NCBI GenBank assembly: GCA_964035795.1
Contig: OZ038320.1
Location: forward strand, 22,338,589-22,402,588
Source of the DNA: Pterobdella sp. o SKG-2022
Taxonomy: Eukaryota > Annelida > Clitellata > Hirudinida > Piscicolidae
DNA: 64,000 bases
Reading direction: 5' to 3'
The translations under genes and the position numbers were made by a program. Below are positions 26,101-37,452 of this stretch, piece by piece. A model generated the notes under the pieces. It searched no databases. It saw only the letters and a program-made list of their open reading frames with translations, and was not told the origin of the DNA. Positions within the stretch are counted from its first letter, which is position 1. Every line of letters begins with the position of its first letter.

Positions 26101-29100
26101 TTCAGCACTCCTGACTGAATATAATTTTTTTGAGAGAATTAAAACAGAAAAACAAACAAAATTTGTATTCGTATGAATGAAAATTTTCTTGAAGCTTTGA
26201 AAACATAAAATATTATAAATTTAAAATCTCTCAAAACATTATCGTCAAAAAGAGCGGCTTTTTCTTTTAAAACATCTATTTCGACTACAAGACCATCCGT
26301 CTTCTTCCTTAGTTCTTGGCATTCTTCTTGCAGTTCTATCCGGTTCCCTGCAACATTTCAAGTTCAACTCATAATTTTAATTATTAGAATAAATTTTTTA
26401 TTTTTAAAAAAAGTTGTTGAAAACAAATTATTTATACTAATAAAAAAAATTTTTGTCTTATATCTGTTTACTTCCTTAAACTTAATTGCAAAAAAAGAGA
26501 AAAAATAAAATCAAAATAGCATACTTTTTTCTTTGGTCAGCCGATCCAGCAAATCGTCTTTGCTTTCAAGCTCAATTTTCATTGCTGCTTCCATCTGAGC
26601 CAGTTGTATGCGCAGTGATGTCTCTCTTTTTTGACTTTCTATGTCTGTCCTATTCAAAGGCACGCCTGAAATAATGCTTGTTGGTTTGGAAGGTATAACT
26701 AATGAATAACAATGATTCTTATAGAAAGAAGTTTAACAATTGTGTAAACTATATTTATCTTTAGGCTTTTCAATTTAATTTATATAAAAATAGTAGTGAA
26801 ACTTGATATTTTCCATTTAGTTGCAAACAGTACTTTGAGCACGGAATTCAAAACTCTTATGCAGAAGATTGTCGTTGCTCTCCTTCAGCAACTCACACTC
26901 TCTTCTCGCCACGTTCAGCTGGGTCTCCAACTGGTTGCCATTATAACATTTTAATATAATTATAAAGTTTAAAAAATTTAATTAATTTTTAATATAGTTA
27001 TGAAGTTTACAGAAAATGTATTATTGTATTTAAGTAAACGTATCATGGCCGAAACCTCTTCGATACGGTAACTTTTGTTGTTTTCAACTTGAAGTTGGTT
27101 TTTGAGCTCGAGGTATCGCTGTTGCTCTTGTTTCAACAGGCCATTCAAGCTTTCTATCTCCATTGCGGCACTTTCATTGTTTCTTCTCAAAACCAGTGTT
27201 TTCTGGAATTTTAATATACGTACTAAAAATAATTAAAAAGCTGGTATGAGTACAGTAGATTATTTTAATTTTAGCTTTGTAACTTATAAAAAAAAGTTTT
27301 GTATTTTGAACATAAAACTGAACTCTTCAGTAATGTTTTGATGTTAGACATTTAATATCATGCATAGATTTGCGAAGTTTTTTTTATAAATGTTAATATG
27401 AAAGTTTAGCATAAACGTCTTAAACCTGTTCTAGATTTTGAAATTGATCTAGTAAGTGGTTGAATTTCTCTTCATTTCTTCCACTGTGTAACTCCACACT
27501 GGGTTGTCTAAAAACCGCTTTGTTTTCCTCTTCCATCACCCTCAGCTTCAAATGATTTATGGCATTTTCGTGTGCTTTTTCATTCTCCAACATCTTAAAG
27601 TGTTGAAAGTTTCAAACAAATGCAGTTGGGATTTCAACATTAATGACCTTCTTTTGTAAAGTGTTAATCATCATTTCGTACTCTCTCAGCTTGATGTTGT
27701 GTCTTTCGATCAGATTTTCACTGGTATAAAAAAAACAGTGAGTTAATAAATAAGATGAAACATTTTTGTATAATTAAACATTTTTTAAAATTTAAAAATT
27801 CAAATTGTATATTTCGTATAAACTAAGTACATTTCTTGCTGGTGTTCAAACTCCCGAGTGTCAATGACTGGAGAAGTCTCCGTGCCTCTTTGTATCAACA
27901 TGTTTAAATTATCAAATTTATAAGCAATTTATTGTTATTATATGTATCTTCCTAAAATCACATTTATCCTTCAAGTTAATTAAAGTCGAAATTTTTTTAA
28001 AAAATTTATTCAAATTCTTCGAATAAGCAAATTTATTTATGTGTTAATTTACCCATCGACCATCTCCTTTTCCATATGAGGTAAGACTTTGAGTTTGGCA
28101 CTGAAAATTACATTAGAGCCTTTATGTAAGTTTTGAAAAAACTGTTGACCTCATTATTAAAATAATTGAAATTTCATACCTTGATGATTTGTTGGGCTGG
28201 ATAATCATTTTGATATTTTTTATTAATTGTGGGTTGATTTGCTGTTTGAGCACTCCCTGGAGATTACCATTTCGTTGTATTTATTCATAAGTTAATGCTT
28301 AATAGATAGAAAATTTATACTTTGAAAAACAAACTGAAAATAGACCATTAATAGTAAAGTGCTAACAGTATCAACTTTGGAGTTTACATGGGCGTAGGTT
28401 GGTTTGTTGGCTAACTGTGCTATTGAAGTGTGTTCTTTTTGCAGTTTCAACTAGTTCAAGACATATCATATTTTTATTCAATGAATGCAATGTATACAAA
28501 TTTATTTGAAGTATATTAAGACTTAGATAAGTAGAATTTTAATTTAATTTTTAGTATATTGAATAGAATGATTTTAGAATTAGACTATAGAAAACATCAC
28601 ATAAGGTATAACAATAATTGATTTTGAATTACGGTGATGAAGCATTTGACCTTTCAAATAAGCTCAAACCTTTATCTTCAATTGTTCTACGTGTTTTTCC
28701 AAAGAATGTATTTTATCATTTTGAAGATTCATCTTTTCTTCATAAAAACTTCCAGACTTCACTGTTAAAACAGTTACAAAAGTTTGAAACTAAAAAAATG
28801 TCTTGTTATTTTTGTATAAATTATACTATTTTGAAATTTACTAAGCTTTCTCACCACCAGTATCAGCTAACAATTTTTTTCTGTCTTTTTCGAGTCTCGA
28901 TTGTATTGTGCACAACTTTTTAATTTCTTCATCTCTTTTTTTGCCATATTTTTTCAACACGATGTTTTCGTCGAACAGAGTGACATACCTATCTTCCAGC
29001 TCTTCTCGTTCCATTTTACTCAAGTTTCTTCTGTTAATTGCTGATTTCATACCTTTCAGATTGAATTAATGCTTCATTTGAATAAATGGTTTATAAATTT

Positions 29101-29258
29101 CTATTGAAGACCAAAAATTATTGAAATTTTGACTAAGAAAATTGGAATCAAAATTACTAAAAATTTCAGATTTCAAAGTGTTGTATGGCAGAATTGGATA
29201 TAAAAATGTTCAAAAAATATTTACTTTTAACTCCTGTATCTTTCACAGGATTCTCCAT
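20188..29258 (-). CDS. RPGRIP1L: RPGRIP1L (NPHP8/MKS5) ciliary transition-zone protein
   Basis: RPGRIP1L organises the ciliary transition zone and docks nephrocystins and RPGR. The start is the ATG at 29258-29256: MENPVKDTGVK, which resembles the VKDTG of vertebrate RPGRIP1L, spliced to the exon from about 29050 with MKSAINRRN and KMEREELEDRY, the diagnostic N-terminal block. Many short coiled-coil exons follow (about 28100-25000; for example IRSLKCQLKDAINELEKA near 25700). Then comes the first C2 domain (ITLDFYDFQTQSTPIL near 24810; FNYTSQYVVVFDDVF near 24320; VTYAVMDYWVRLKVPM near 23490), a second C2 (LEVNVVRCSDL, PSSYVSYKLHEFEEHATP, GEPSCFGQATIPL, GTIEVMFSWKG), and the C-terminal RPGR-interacting C2-like domain (IEITKVRLNNGSPV near 21270; SIKFTLISEP and CEDIGVAQVDL near 20270), with TGA at 20188-20190. 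About 25 small exons over 9 kb. No disruption was seen. Confidence 0.93.
20681..20815. repeat. AAGCTT foldback family, worn copy in RPGRIP1L intron
   Basis: Contains AATGTAAGCTAGTCTTAC, GAAGCTTTGCG and AAACACTTTGTGTTGAC, matching one arm of the type copy at 6772-6928 (AATGTAAGCTAGCCTTAC, GAAAAGCTTCGTG, ACTTTGTGTTTG). The opposite arm is weak. Confidence 0.7.
23745..23930. repeat. AAGCTT foldback family, degenerate copy
   Basis: Shares AATAAACACTTT, TTCGGCTTACAAAAAGCTTCC and GTGTTTAATTAACAA with the foldback family, in an intron of RPGRIP1L. Degenerate; the boundaries are estimates. Confidence 0.45.
24616..24655. repeat. Perfect 12-bp inverted repeat (ATTCGGAC element, copy 1)
   Basis: AAAAATTCGGAC (24616-24627) and GTCCGAATTTTT (24644-24655) are exact inverted copies around a 16-base loop, in an intron of RPGRIP1L. 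A similar stretch with the same AAATTCGGACAATTTC core is at 63841-63890. Confidence 0.75.
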
Positions 29259-30462
29259 AGTGCAACTTTTTTTTGCAATGTAAGAAATATCCTAAAACAT
29301 GAATAAATTAAATATAAAAAAAAACCCAAAGATATGCTAATGCGCAAAAATACTGAACAGAGAACTTTAAATAAATTCTTCGTGCCTAGCAACCATAAAT
29401 AGGAATGAGCGCAATATTTATAACATTTTATTTTTTTATTCTAAAAGATTAATTTTGAAATATAACTTAAAATGTTGAATTAATTTATTAAAAAAAAAAT
29501 TATTCAAAGTGTTGTTTCTATGGCAATAGAAATGCCTTTGTTTAGAAAATTTTATTAATGAAAATTTTCTTGTGTAGATTATTTTTGTGTATTTGCTATT
29601 GTGAAATGTTTCCAGGTTTGATTTTTCATTAAATATTCCAAAATTAAAGTAAAGTACTTTTCAATCTTTAGAAACTTTTAAAACAAGCAGACACAATGTG
29701 ATACTTACTTAAGGCGGCATACTATTATGTCGAGAAATAGTAGCTGCCACGATGCCAGCCCAAAAACTTCTGTCTCTTATTGCTCCAGCCAGATCTTCTA
29801 TTTCCATGCCACAGTCTCTAGCAAGTCTGTCAACAAATGTCATCATCGGTCTTACTCTACTGGCACTACCATGTCTTGGTTACAAGAGTACTAGATCTGC
29901 AACGACATCGTCACTCCTTCTGAAGCAGTGTCCAGCAAACTAAAAACGTCTTTGTCTGATCACGTCGGAGATTTTTGGCAGACACTGTATTGGAGACACG
30001 TTCCCTCTAGCCAAGTCCTAAGGTCGCTCGAAGCAGTCTCGTATAACATCCGTCAAGTTTTTTTCTGAGGCTGTTTGTTAGGGTCCAAGTTTTTCACCCG
30101 TATAGCAGGATTGCTTCTACAGTCGCCTTGAAAACTCTTATCTTGAACTGCCCTTGTGAACTTGAGTTCCGTATTCGTGATAGTTTGTTTGACGCTTTCC
30201 ACGCTAACGCTTTTCTGAAGCCCACGTCTTTTTCCATTGAACCTATCCAGGATCCCAGATACTTATAATCATCAACGCATTTGATTTTATTGCCCTTCAC
30301 TGTAGTGATTTCTGGTACTTCTTTTTGATTGAGTGATAGAAATCTATTCTTTTCCACGTTAATGTGAAGTCCAAATAAACCAAAAATATTTTCAATTTAT
30401 TATTTCGATGTAAAGTGTTTATAAAATATTCACAAAATCAAATTTCATAATAATTACTCTAA
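29259..30462. promoter_or_regulatory. Inferred divergent promoter region of RPGRIP1L and KIF9
   Basis: The two ciliary genes start in opposite directions on either side of this 1.2-kb stretch, so both promoters probably lie here. The outer parts (29259-29719 and 30361-30462) are AT-rich with no recognised motif such as an RFX X-box; the middle is taken up by the LINE fragment. Placement rests on gene layout only. Confidence 0.4.
29720..30360 (-). mobile_element. Dead non-LTR retrotransposon (LINE) 3' fragment
   Basis: On the minus strand 30357-30094 encodes the end of a reverse transcriptase: VDDYKYLGSWIG, RKALAWKASNKLSRI, RVFKATVEAILLYG, the familiar thumb-side block of non-LTR elements. 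After a frame break, about 29990-29720 encodes the C-terminal tail (RFAGHCFRRSDDVVADLVLL, then RVRPMMTFVDRLARD). An in-frame stop and a frame change show the element is dead. It is 5'-truncated, as is usual for LINEs, and lies between the head-to-head genes RPGRIP1L and KIF9, with its reading direction toward RPGRIP1L. Confidence 0.9.
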
Positions 30463-33400
30463 AGAATATGTGAAGTGCTGGGCGAGAATTAAAGCTACAA
30501 ACAGTTTTGAAAGTGATGTATTTCAAATTCAACCTGATTGTAAAGTTGGACTTTTGAATTCTATGAAATCAACCAGTTGAAATATTTTTTTCTTCTTTGA
30601 TTAACTAACCTGTTTCAAACGCTCATCAGACACTGCAAGTGTTTGCAACATCAAAAAACCTCAACACACCGGGGAATCTGATAGGAACTAGTTGGACTTT
30701 TCGACTGGATGGCATACTACACAATACTACTCAAAAAGACGTTTACGACGGGGTAGTCAGTCCTTTGACTTGCCAATTTCTTCAAGGAATCAATGGTTCT
30801 AAATTATTTTAAAATTGATAAAATATAAAAAATTATTTTATTATAACTAGATTGTAATATTAATGCCAATGATAATTAAGAAAAAAAGCTTGAAAATGAT
30901 TTTTATAAGTGTATAAATATTGAAACATTAAAGGATGCCTCATGAGTTTCGGACAGACAGGGTCTGGTAAAACTTTCACGATGATGGGCACAGATGAAAA
31001 TGTTGAAAATCGAGGGGTTATACCAAGGGCAATTGAGCATGTATTCAGGCATGCCACTAATGACAAGGAGCGGACTTATACCTTCATGTTTGTCGCATAG
31101 TAATTTTTTGAATATCATTTTGTTTGGGAATATAACAAAGAATTGCTTTTCAAATGATACATGTATAATTAATTTATTTAAGGGTCTCATATGTGCAAAT
31201 TTATAATGAAAAAATATACGATCTTTTGGATTCATGTGGCAGTTTTGCAAAAGAAAATAATAAAGTCAAAAATAGTTGTAATGAAGAAACAAATGAAGAT
31301 ACTGAAACCAGTGGTTTCAATGATCTGAATAACAACCGTGTAGACCGAAAAAAAATACTGGAGCTTAAAGAAATGTGTGAATGTGTCATGATACCCAACA
31401 TAAAAGTGGTACAAGTGCACAATGAAGCTGAAGCCCTCAACTGCCTTTATGAAGTTTGTATCGAGTTCACTAGTTTTAAACGTTTTTTGTATTTTATCTA
31501 GCACGTAAATTTGTATGTAGCAAAATACGTTCTTGGAATGATTTTTAAACATGAAAAAATTTTAATTTTTTTTACAAGGGTGAAAATAATAGAGCAATAG
31601 CAGCGCACAGGCTGAATATGAAGTCATCCAGGTCACATTGCGTTTTCAGCATATATGCCGAGGTTTCTTTAAACCTAAAACTTAATTTTTAATTATATAT
31701 TTTTCAAAATCTTTAGACTTCACTACAGTTCTCAAAACTTATTTGAAATTTTCAACTTTGTTATTAAAATTTTAACTAAATTTGTGATAGAATGTATGTT
31801 TCGTATCCTAGAGCTCTTCGCTGGTAGATTCAGACCCGTGCTACCTGTTCAGTAAATATCACCTGGTTGATTTGGCAAGCTCTGAAAGAATAAAAAAAAC
31901 TCAAGTTCAATATTGCTATTACTTTTTCTTAAGATAAATTTTTAGTTTGCATAATTAATTTTATAGTCATCAGGAAGGACTTTCCACGAGGCAAGCTATA
32001 TTAACAAATCCTTAGTTCATTTAGAAAGAGTGGTGCTGGCTGCAACAGGCCAAACCATTAGACACATACCGTATCGAGACTCGAAACTGACTTTTTTTCT
32101 GAAAGACTCTATAGGAGGTTGTTGTCAAACATTCTTCATCAATCACATCTTTGGAGATGACAAGCACGTGGAAGAAAGTGTAAGAAAATTTCCATTACTA
32201 TAACTTTATTAATTCACATTCTCCGAGTTTGATGAGTTTATTAAATGCAGTTAACAAATATTTTATAACCTTGATTTTTTAAATTTTGCTTAACTGTATT
32301 ATCACAAAACAAACAAATAAAACAAAAAGTATAACTCAGAGGTAGAGCATTAAACTAATTATCTAAAGTTACCTGGCTCGATTCCGCGTGGGTCGACGAT
32401 TAGCATCTGTTCCACAGTGTGTTTTCGCTACATTAAATTTGTAGAAAGCGCTTTGATCTAAGAGTAAAAGTGCTTTTAAATACCGCATTACATTACTTTA
32501 CGATTTAAATCAAACACTTTTAAAATTTCAGATGATTTATTTTTTACATCTAAAATAGACTAATTTTTCTAGAACAGTTAAAAACCCTAAACATACGAAG
32601 CGCCGAAGTCATCATGACTAAAACTCGTATTCTCTTGGAGTACTTTTTAGCAAAAAAATTATTTGGAAACAAGTTCATAATGATTTTCTTCAACCAAAAT
32701 AGAAGGAAGAAATTGTTGAGCATTAATAGTATTTTTTAAAGTAAAAAGTTTTTCTTTAACAATGTAAAATTTTCAAGGACATGAATCTCTATAGATACAG
32801 TTCATATATATACCGTTACCGCAACAAAAGTAAATTTTATAATTGAATTAAAAAGTATTGCAAAAAAAACGTTATTCAAGCTTCAAAAACAAAATAAACT
32901 ACTATGTGAATTAAAGACAGTGAAACTGAAAACATATAAGAAAATAACAAAAAAGCGGTATTTCATTGTTATATACTTTCAGTCTTACTGTTTATAATTT
33001 GCATAACAGTTGATTAATTTTAAGCTTGGATAATGATTTTTTTGCATTACTTTTCAATTTAATTATAGAGTTTGTTTTTTTCTAGTAAAGGTATATATAT
33101 AACCGGTTTTTATGGTGATTCACATACTTTAAAATGTTACACTGTTAACGGTAAGCTCCGTGCTTTATATAAGAATTAATAGTGTTCAAAATTTTTTTCA
33201 AAAATTAATTAATTTTTCTAAATTTTGTTTGGATTTTAAAACAATTATTCACAAAATAGTACAAACTTTCATATAGGTTTCTACTCTAAAGTTTGCTATG
33301 ACATTGAAAAGAGCTCTAGTTTACCCAGTAGTTCAGACCAAAATGATGAGTAGGGTATGAAATAGAGTTTCCTTTATCATGGTTATTTAAAAAAAATACT

Positions 33401-35231
33401 AAACCCCATATAGAATGTTGTTGACGAATTGAAATGCAGAATAGAGAGTTTGGAAGGGCAGTTGAGAGTTCACGATGCCTTGGTCGAAAGAGTGGGACAA
33501 ACTTATGATAAGCCTAGTGAAGATGAAATAAAAGCAATCAGAAACAAAGTTTTACTCTATTTTGATGGTAAACTAGAAAATATTGAGGTAGTTTGTTGAA
33601 AAGATATTCATCAACTATGAAAATGTTCAAAATTTGTGTAAAATCTTAGATTACTGGTTTAATGCAAGTGAAAGAAATATTGGAGTTTTGCAAAGCGCAT
33701 CAAAAGTATAGATCTTTATATTCGATTTTTAGAGATCATATAGAACCAGTTCAACAATAATCATAAAGTTATCGAACAATATAAAATTTTCACTCAATTA
33801 TACTTTTGAAAAAATTATATTTAGAGCTAGTTTAAAAAAGTTGGACGAAGAGTATCAGAAAATGTTTTTGTTGCTTGACAAAAACAACCCAGAAGTAGTG
33901 CAAAAGGCAGTAGAGGCAGGTCTGATTCAAGCACTTCCCGGGTTCAAAACTCAATCTTTTCCAGGTTATTTTCGAATCAAAAAGTGTTTTTAAAAGTTAA
34001 TTAGAACAAAATTGCGGATATTTTTTTTAATTTTATAATATACAATTTATTTGAAATAGAGCCAAAAAGCTCTTCCGAAAAAGAAGTTGTGATTGATACT
34101 ACTAAGTATGTTTTCAATTTCATATTCATAAATAAATTTTTACAGTATTTTTTAATTGCAGAATCACCAAAGATAAAGAAACATCAGAAACATCCTATAA
34201 AAGCGACATCTTTAAAGACGAAGACGAAGAAGAGGAGGAGGAAGAAGAAGAAGAAAAAGAGATTTGCAAAGAAAAAAAAGAAATAATTGGCTTAAGAACT
34301 ATCCCAATGTTTGCAAAAATTATTATTTTTTGACAAAATTGAAAAGAAAATTATTTTAAATAAATTTAAAACGTTGAGCATTTAAACAGTAACCCATCTC
34401 GAGAAGAGGCTTTTGAAATATTCAAACTAAGTGATGGTAGAGACTTGAGTCAAGAGCTTTTTAATCATAAAGGTGAGCTACAGTATGAGGTCTAGAAATT
34501 TTTGCTTATTATAATATATGATCTCGCCTCTTTTGATTCTTTTAATCATTTTTCTTTGTTAAAGAAATTTGTTTAGGAATAAAGTTTCGTATAATTTAAA
34601 GCAAATTTTTTAAAAAATTTTGCGAAATTTATGCTTGCTATATTTCAAAACTTCAGATTTGTTGAAAGCTAGCAGACGTGAATACAAACTGATTGCTCAA
34701 GACGTTAATGCTGTAAAACAACATATTGACGACTCTATATCTCACATTACCAATATACAAGGTTTTGATTGCAACGAAGGTATAAGTTGTTTGAAACTTT
34801 ATTTGCATGAATAGGAAAAGTAATTTTAAATTGAAAAGGAGCTTTTTTTGATCCTGTAAGTGGGGAAAAGATCATCACAGAAGAAGAGTTTGAAGAAATT
34901 AAAAGACTCAAGTATTGACATTTTATTTTGAATATTTTACCTCAACTTTTTTCAATGCAAGAACATGGAAAAATTTATATTAAATTGAATTTTAAACATC
35001 AATTTTTGAAGATGTTTAAAGAAAGAGTATAAAGAACAGTATTCGAAGTTGATGGAAATCAAAAGCGAGATTGCCACACACGAGGATTGCATCTACCAAG
35101 CCCGCTGCCAGTTACTACATGGTTCATAAATTGTTATGTAGATAAACTTTGTTTCATTGAAATTAGTTAAAGTATTGTCATAACACTTTTCAGATTTCGA
35201 TTTTTGGTTTCTCCAGCAGTATCCTTTATAG
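30463..35231 (+). CDS. KIF9: KIF9 kinesin, central-apparatus motor; switch II altered
   Basis: KIF9 is a kinesin of the ciliary and sperm-tail central apparatus. Motor exons: about 30463-30545 (VKCWARIKATNSF; true start possibly further upstream), 30630-30795 (FRLDGILHNTTQ), 30934-31087 (P-loop GQTGSGKT), 31183-31453 (VSYVQIYNEKIYDLLD), about 31580-31661 (SSRSH, switch I), 31812-31914 (VDLASSER, switch II), 31966-32178 (ASYINKSLVHLER, HIPYRDSKLTFFLKDS), then about 32574-32640. The stalk and tail follow KIF9: about 33414-33588, a 33650s exon, 33828-33964, a Glu-rich segment (34161-34280), 34386-34470 (SREEAFEIFKLSDG), 34657-34780, about 34842-34912, 35014-35120 and the end FDFWFLQQ with TAG at 35229-35231, matching the family's FDIWYN ending. 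Oddity: the almost invariant Gly of DLAGSE is Ser here (AGC at about 31877). Everything else looks open. Confidence 0.9.
32327..32505 (+). mobile_element. SINE S1, full copy in KIF9 intron
   Basis: A tRNA-like head with a worn A box (ACTCAGAGGTAGAGC) and B box (GGCTCGATTCC), then GATTAGCATCTGTTCCACAGTGTG, TTTCGCTACATTAAATTTGTAG, AAAGCGCTTTGATCT and an end TAAAAGTGCTTTTAAATACCGCATTACATTA (listed here as separate blocks of at most twenty where possible: TACCGCATTACATTA closes it). The same blocks occur in the same order, inverted, at 62850-63024. It lies within the KIF9 intron between about 32179 and 32573. Confidence 0.85.
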
Positions 35232-35732
35232 GAAATCCTGAAAACAAAATTTATTTCATAGATTATTTTGTTTGTAAAATAACTGAAAATTAATTTTTTT
35301 AAATAAACATGAAAATCTCAACTTTGAAAATTTTTTTGCGAAATTGAGCTCCAACTATTATAGCAACGTTGAAATGTTTCCATAGTTACGGATAAACGTT
35401 TTGAAAATACATGTGAAACTTTTAAATCCAAATTAAAAGCCTAAGCAACGTTGAAATAGAATAAAATGAGTAATAATAAATATGTAAATACCGGACAAGG
35501 TTTGCTGTTTTCATTGAAGTCTTATAATGATGTGACATGTTATAAATTTATTACTATATCAACCATAATTAAATAATAACATGAGAATGGTTTATTATTT
35601 CAAAAAATACATTCAAAAATTATAAGAACCGTCAACTTTTCAGTTAATTTCTTGATATCAATACTAACTATGAAGTTAGAAAACCCCCTATTTGACTATA
35701 AATATTCAAACTAAACAGATTGGTTTTACCAC
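35232..35732. other. Spacer between KIF9 and C7orf57-like gene
   Basis: About 500 bases, AT-rich, no exon recognised. It must hold the KIF9 3' end and the promoter of the next gene on the same strand. Confidence 0.5.
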
Positions 35733-36529
35733 ATGCCAAAAGTATCGGAGCCCAAAGAGCCGGTAGGTTATCCGCCTATTTCTCAGATTCCAGGGTTGAG
35801 CCACAGTGGTTCTCAAGCCCCAGAAGAAACCAGGGGAAATCATGGTTGGATCAGAGAAACTGATAGTGCTTACGTCAGGCTGGCCAAACAAGGAGGCAGA
35901 CCAGACCTGCTCAACATGAGACCAAGGTATTTAGATTTTTATTCGAAAATTTTGTTTATATGTTTTTAAAGACATCAAATTTTTTCAATAAATTTGAATT
36001 TCGTATACCTTATTCAAACTATGGGAAAGATCTCTTTAAAAACGTTTTTTTATGAAAATTTAACCTAAATAAAATAATATTTTATCATAATTTTTTAGCC
36101 TATAAATTGTGATAAGTTCATTAGCTAAGAGTTTTGATGAAGTTCTATCGAAAAATGCAGCTGAATTTTTTTGAATAAACGTGTTTTAAGAAAAACTTTA
36201 TCAAAATTCAAAGCTCATATTTTTCAAAATTATATTCATTAATTGATGTTTATAGTTTCATTATGTTTCTCAAAAATAATTTTCATAAACAAAATATCTC
36301 AATAAGGCAAGTAGAGAACCAGCCGACAATGCAAAAGAGACATGGGTATCAAAGGTGTGACTGGTATTACCACAACATCAAAGACAACACTAATTCCTCC
36401 AACAATACTGCAAATGACCCAGCCGATTCAAATGCATCTACTGCTATTGATACTAAAACTGGTTTAAGTAACAATGACTCGCCTTCAAACATTCCTGCTG
36501 CCAATGATGAAATGAGGAATGAAACTTAA
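35733..36529 (+). CDS. C7orf57: C7orf57-like ciliated-cell protein
   Basis: Two exons, 35733-35926 and 36307-36529 (phase-2 join CCAAG/GTATTT to ATAAG/GCAAG), give 138 residues ending in TAA. Exon 1 has PPISQIPGLSHSG, then GWIRETDSAYVRLAKQGG and RPDLL, the signature of the C7orf57 family (SQIPGLS and ETDSxYVKLAKQGGRPDLL in vertebrates). Exon 2 has YQRCDWYYH, matching the family's second conserved block, then an Asn/Ser/Thr-rich tail of about 45 residues. Molecular function of the family is unknown; its genes are expressed in ciliated tissue and testis. It is shorter than the human protein (about 295 residues), missing the C-terminal half. The gene lies next to KIF9 on the same strand, which fits a ciliary role. 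Confidence 0.85.
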
Positions 36530-37452
36530 TGTTTAGAGCTCATAGTCAAGCTTAGACTTATGCCGAACATCATATTCAACATATGTTATTTTTTTATTTC
36601 TTTTGAAAAATTTAATTTTGATTCTTGTTTTTGTTGATAATATTTTGACAAACTTAATGAATTTCATACAAAGTTTTAAATGAATATTTTTGTTGAAATA
36701 TAAATAGTTCATGTGGTTATAAGCTTCTTAGCGAAAATTGCCATGTAAAAACCAGACTGCAAATGTATTTTGACTTTTTTGATTGGTTCAAATAGGAACA
36801 TTTTGTGTTTTTTATGGTTTTTTTCAATTGAAATTAATTTTTAGCTGAATTTTGATTTTTTAAATTCAATTTTTAACAGTAATGTGTTAACTTTTTATGT
36901 CCATTGAAATTAGTTGAAAACTTGATACATAAACAGAATAAAAACGTGTGGCATATCTTTCGATGAACAATCAAAGGGTTAACAAAAATAAAAAATCTTC
37001 AAATTATTGGAAAATGTGAAAATCATAAAAATGAATTGAGATCAAATTATGAAAAATCTCAAAAACTCTATTTGTTTTTTTTTGAGTTATTTGCTTCCAA
37101 ATATTTAATTGTCTCAATCCTCTGCATGTGAAAAATATCTTTGAAGGTTTTTTTAAAGCTGAACAAAAATAATCTAATGACTATGTTTCAAATATATATG
37201 TTTTACAATTGTACCTTTTTATATCTTTTCTATATTTTTAAGTATGAGAAGAGTAATTTGATTGGGTTATTAATAATGAATGTTGTGTTTCCATGCAACC
37301 TTATATTATAAGCACAAGTCTTTCCGGATGTTCTCTTTGTTTTTACACTTTAACCAAAACTAAATTTAAACAAAAAACAAGAGTATCATGTTAGGAATAG
37401 AATTTCCCTAAGCCAATTACCTCTAATAAACCCTTTCAATTCAGTTATAGCC
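36530..37452. other. Spacer without recognised features
   Basis: AT-rich, contains poly-T runs; 3' untranslated region of the C7orf57-like gene and promoter of the next gene are expected here. Nothing else seen. Confidence 0.5.

Noticed and set aside
34089..34286. Open frame ending in a long Lys/Arg run
   Set aside because: It is the shifted reading of the Glu/Asp-rich exon of KIF9 at 34161-34280; the KIF9 frame is the supported one.
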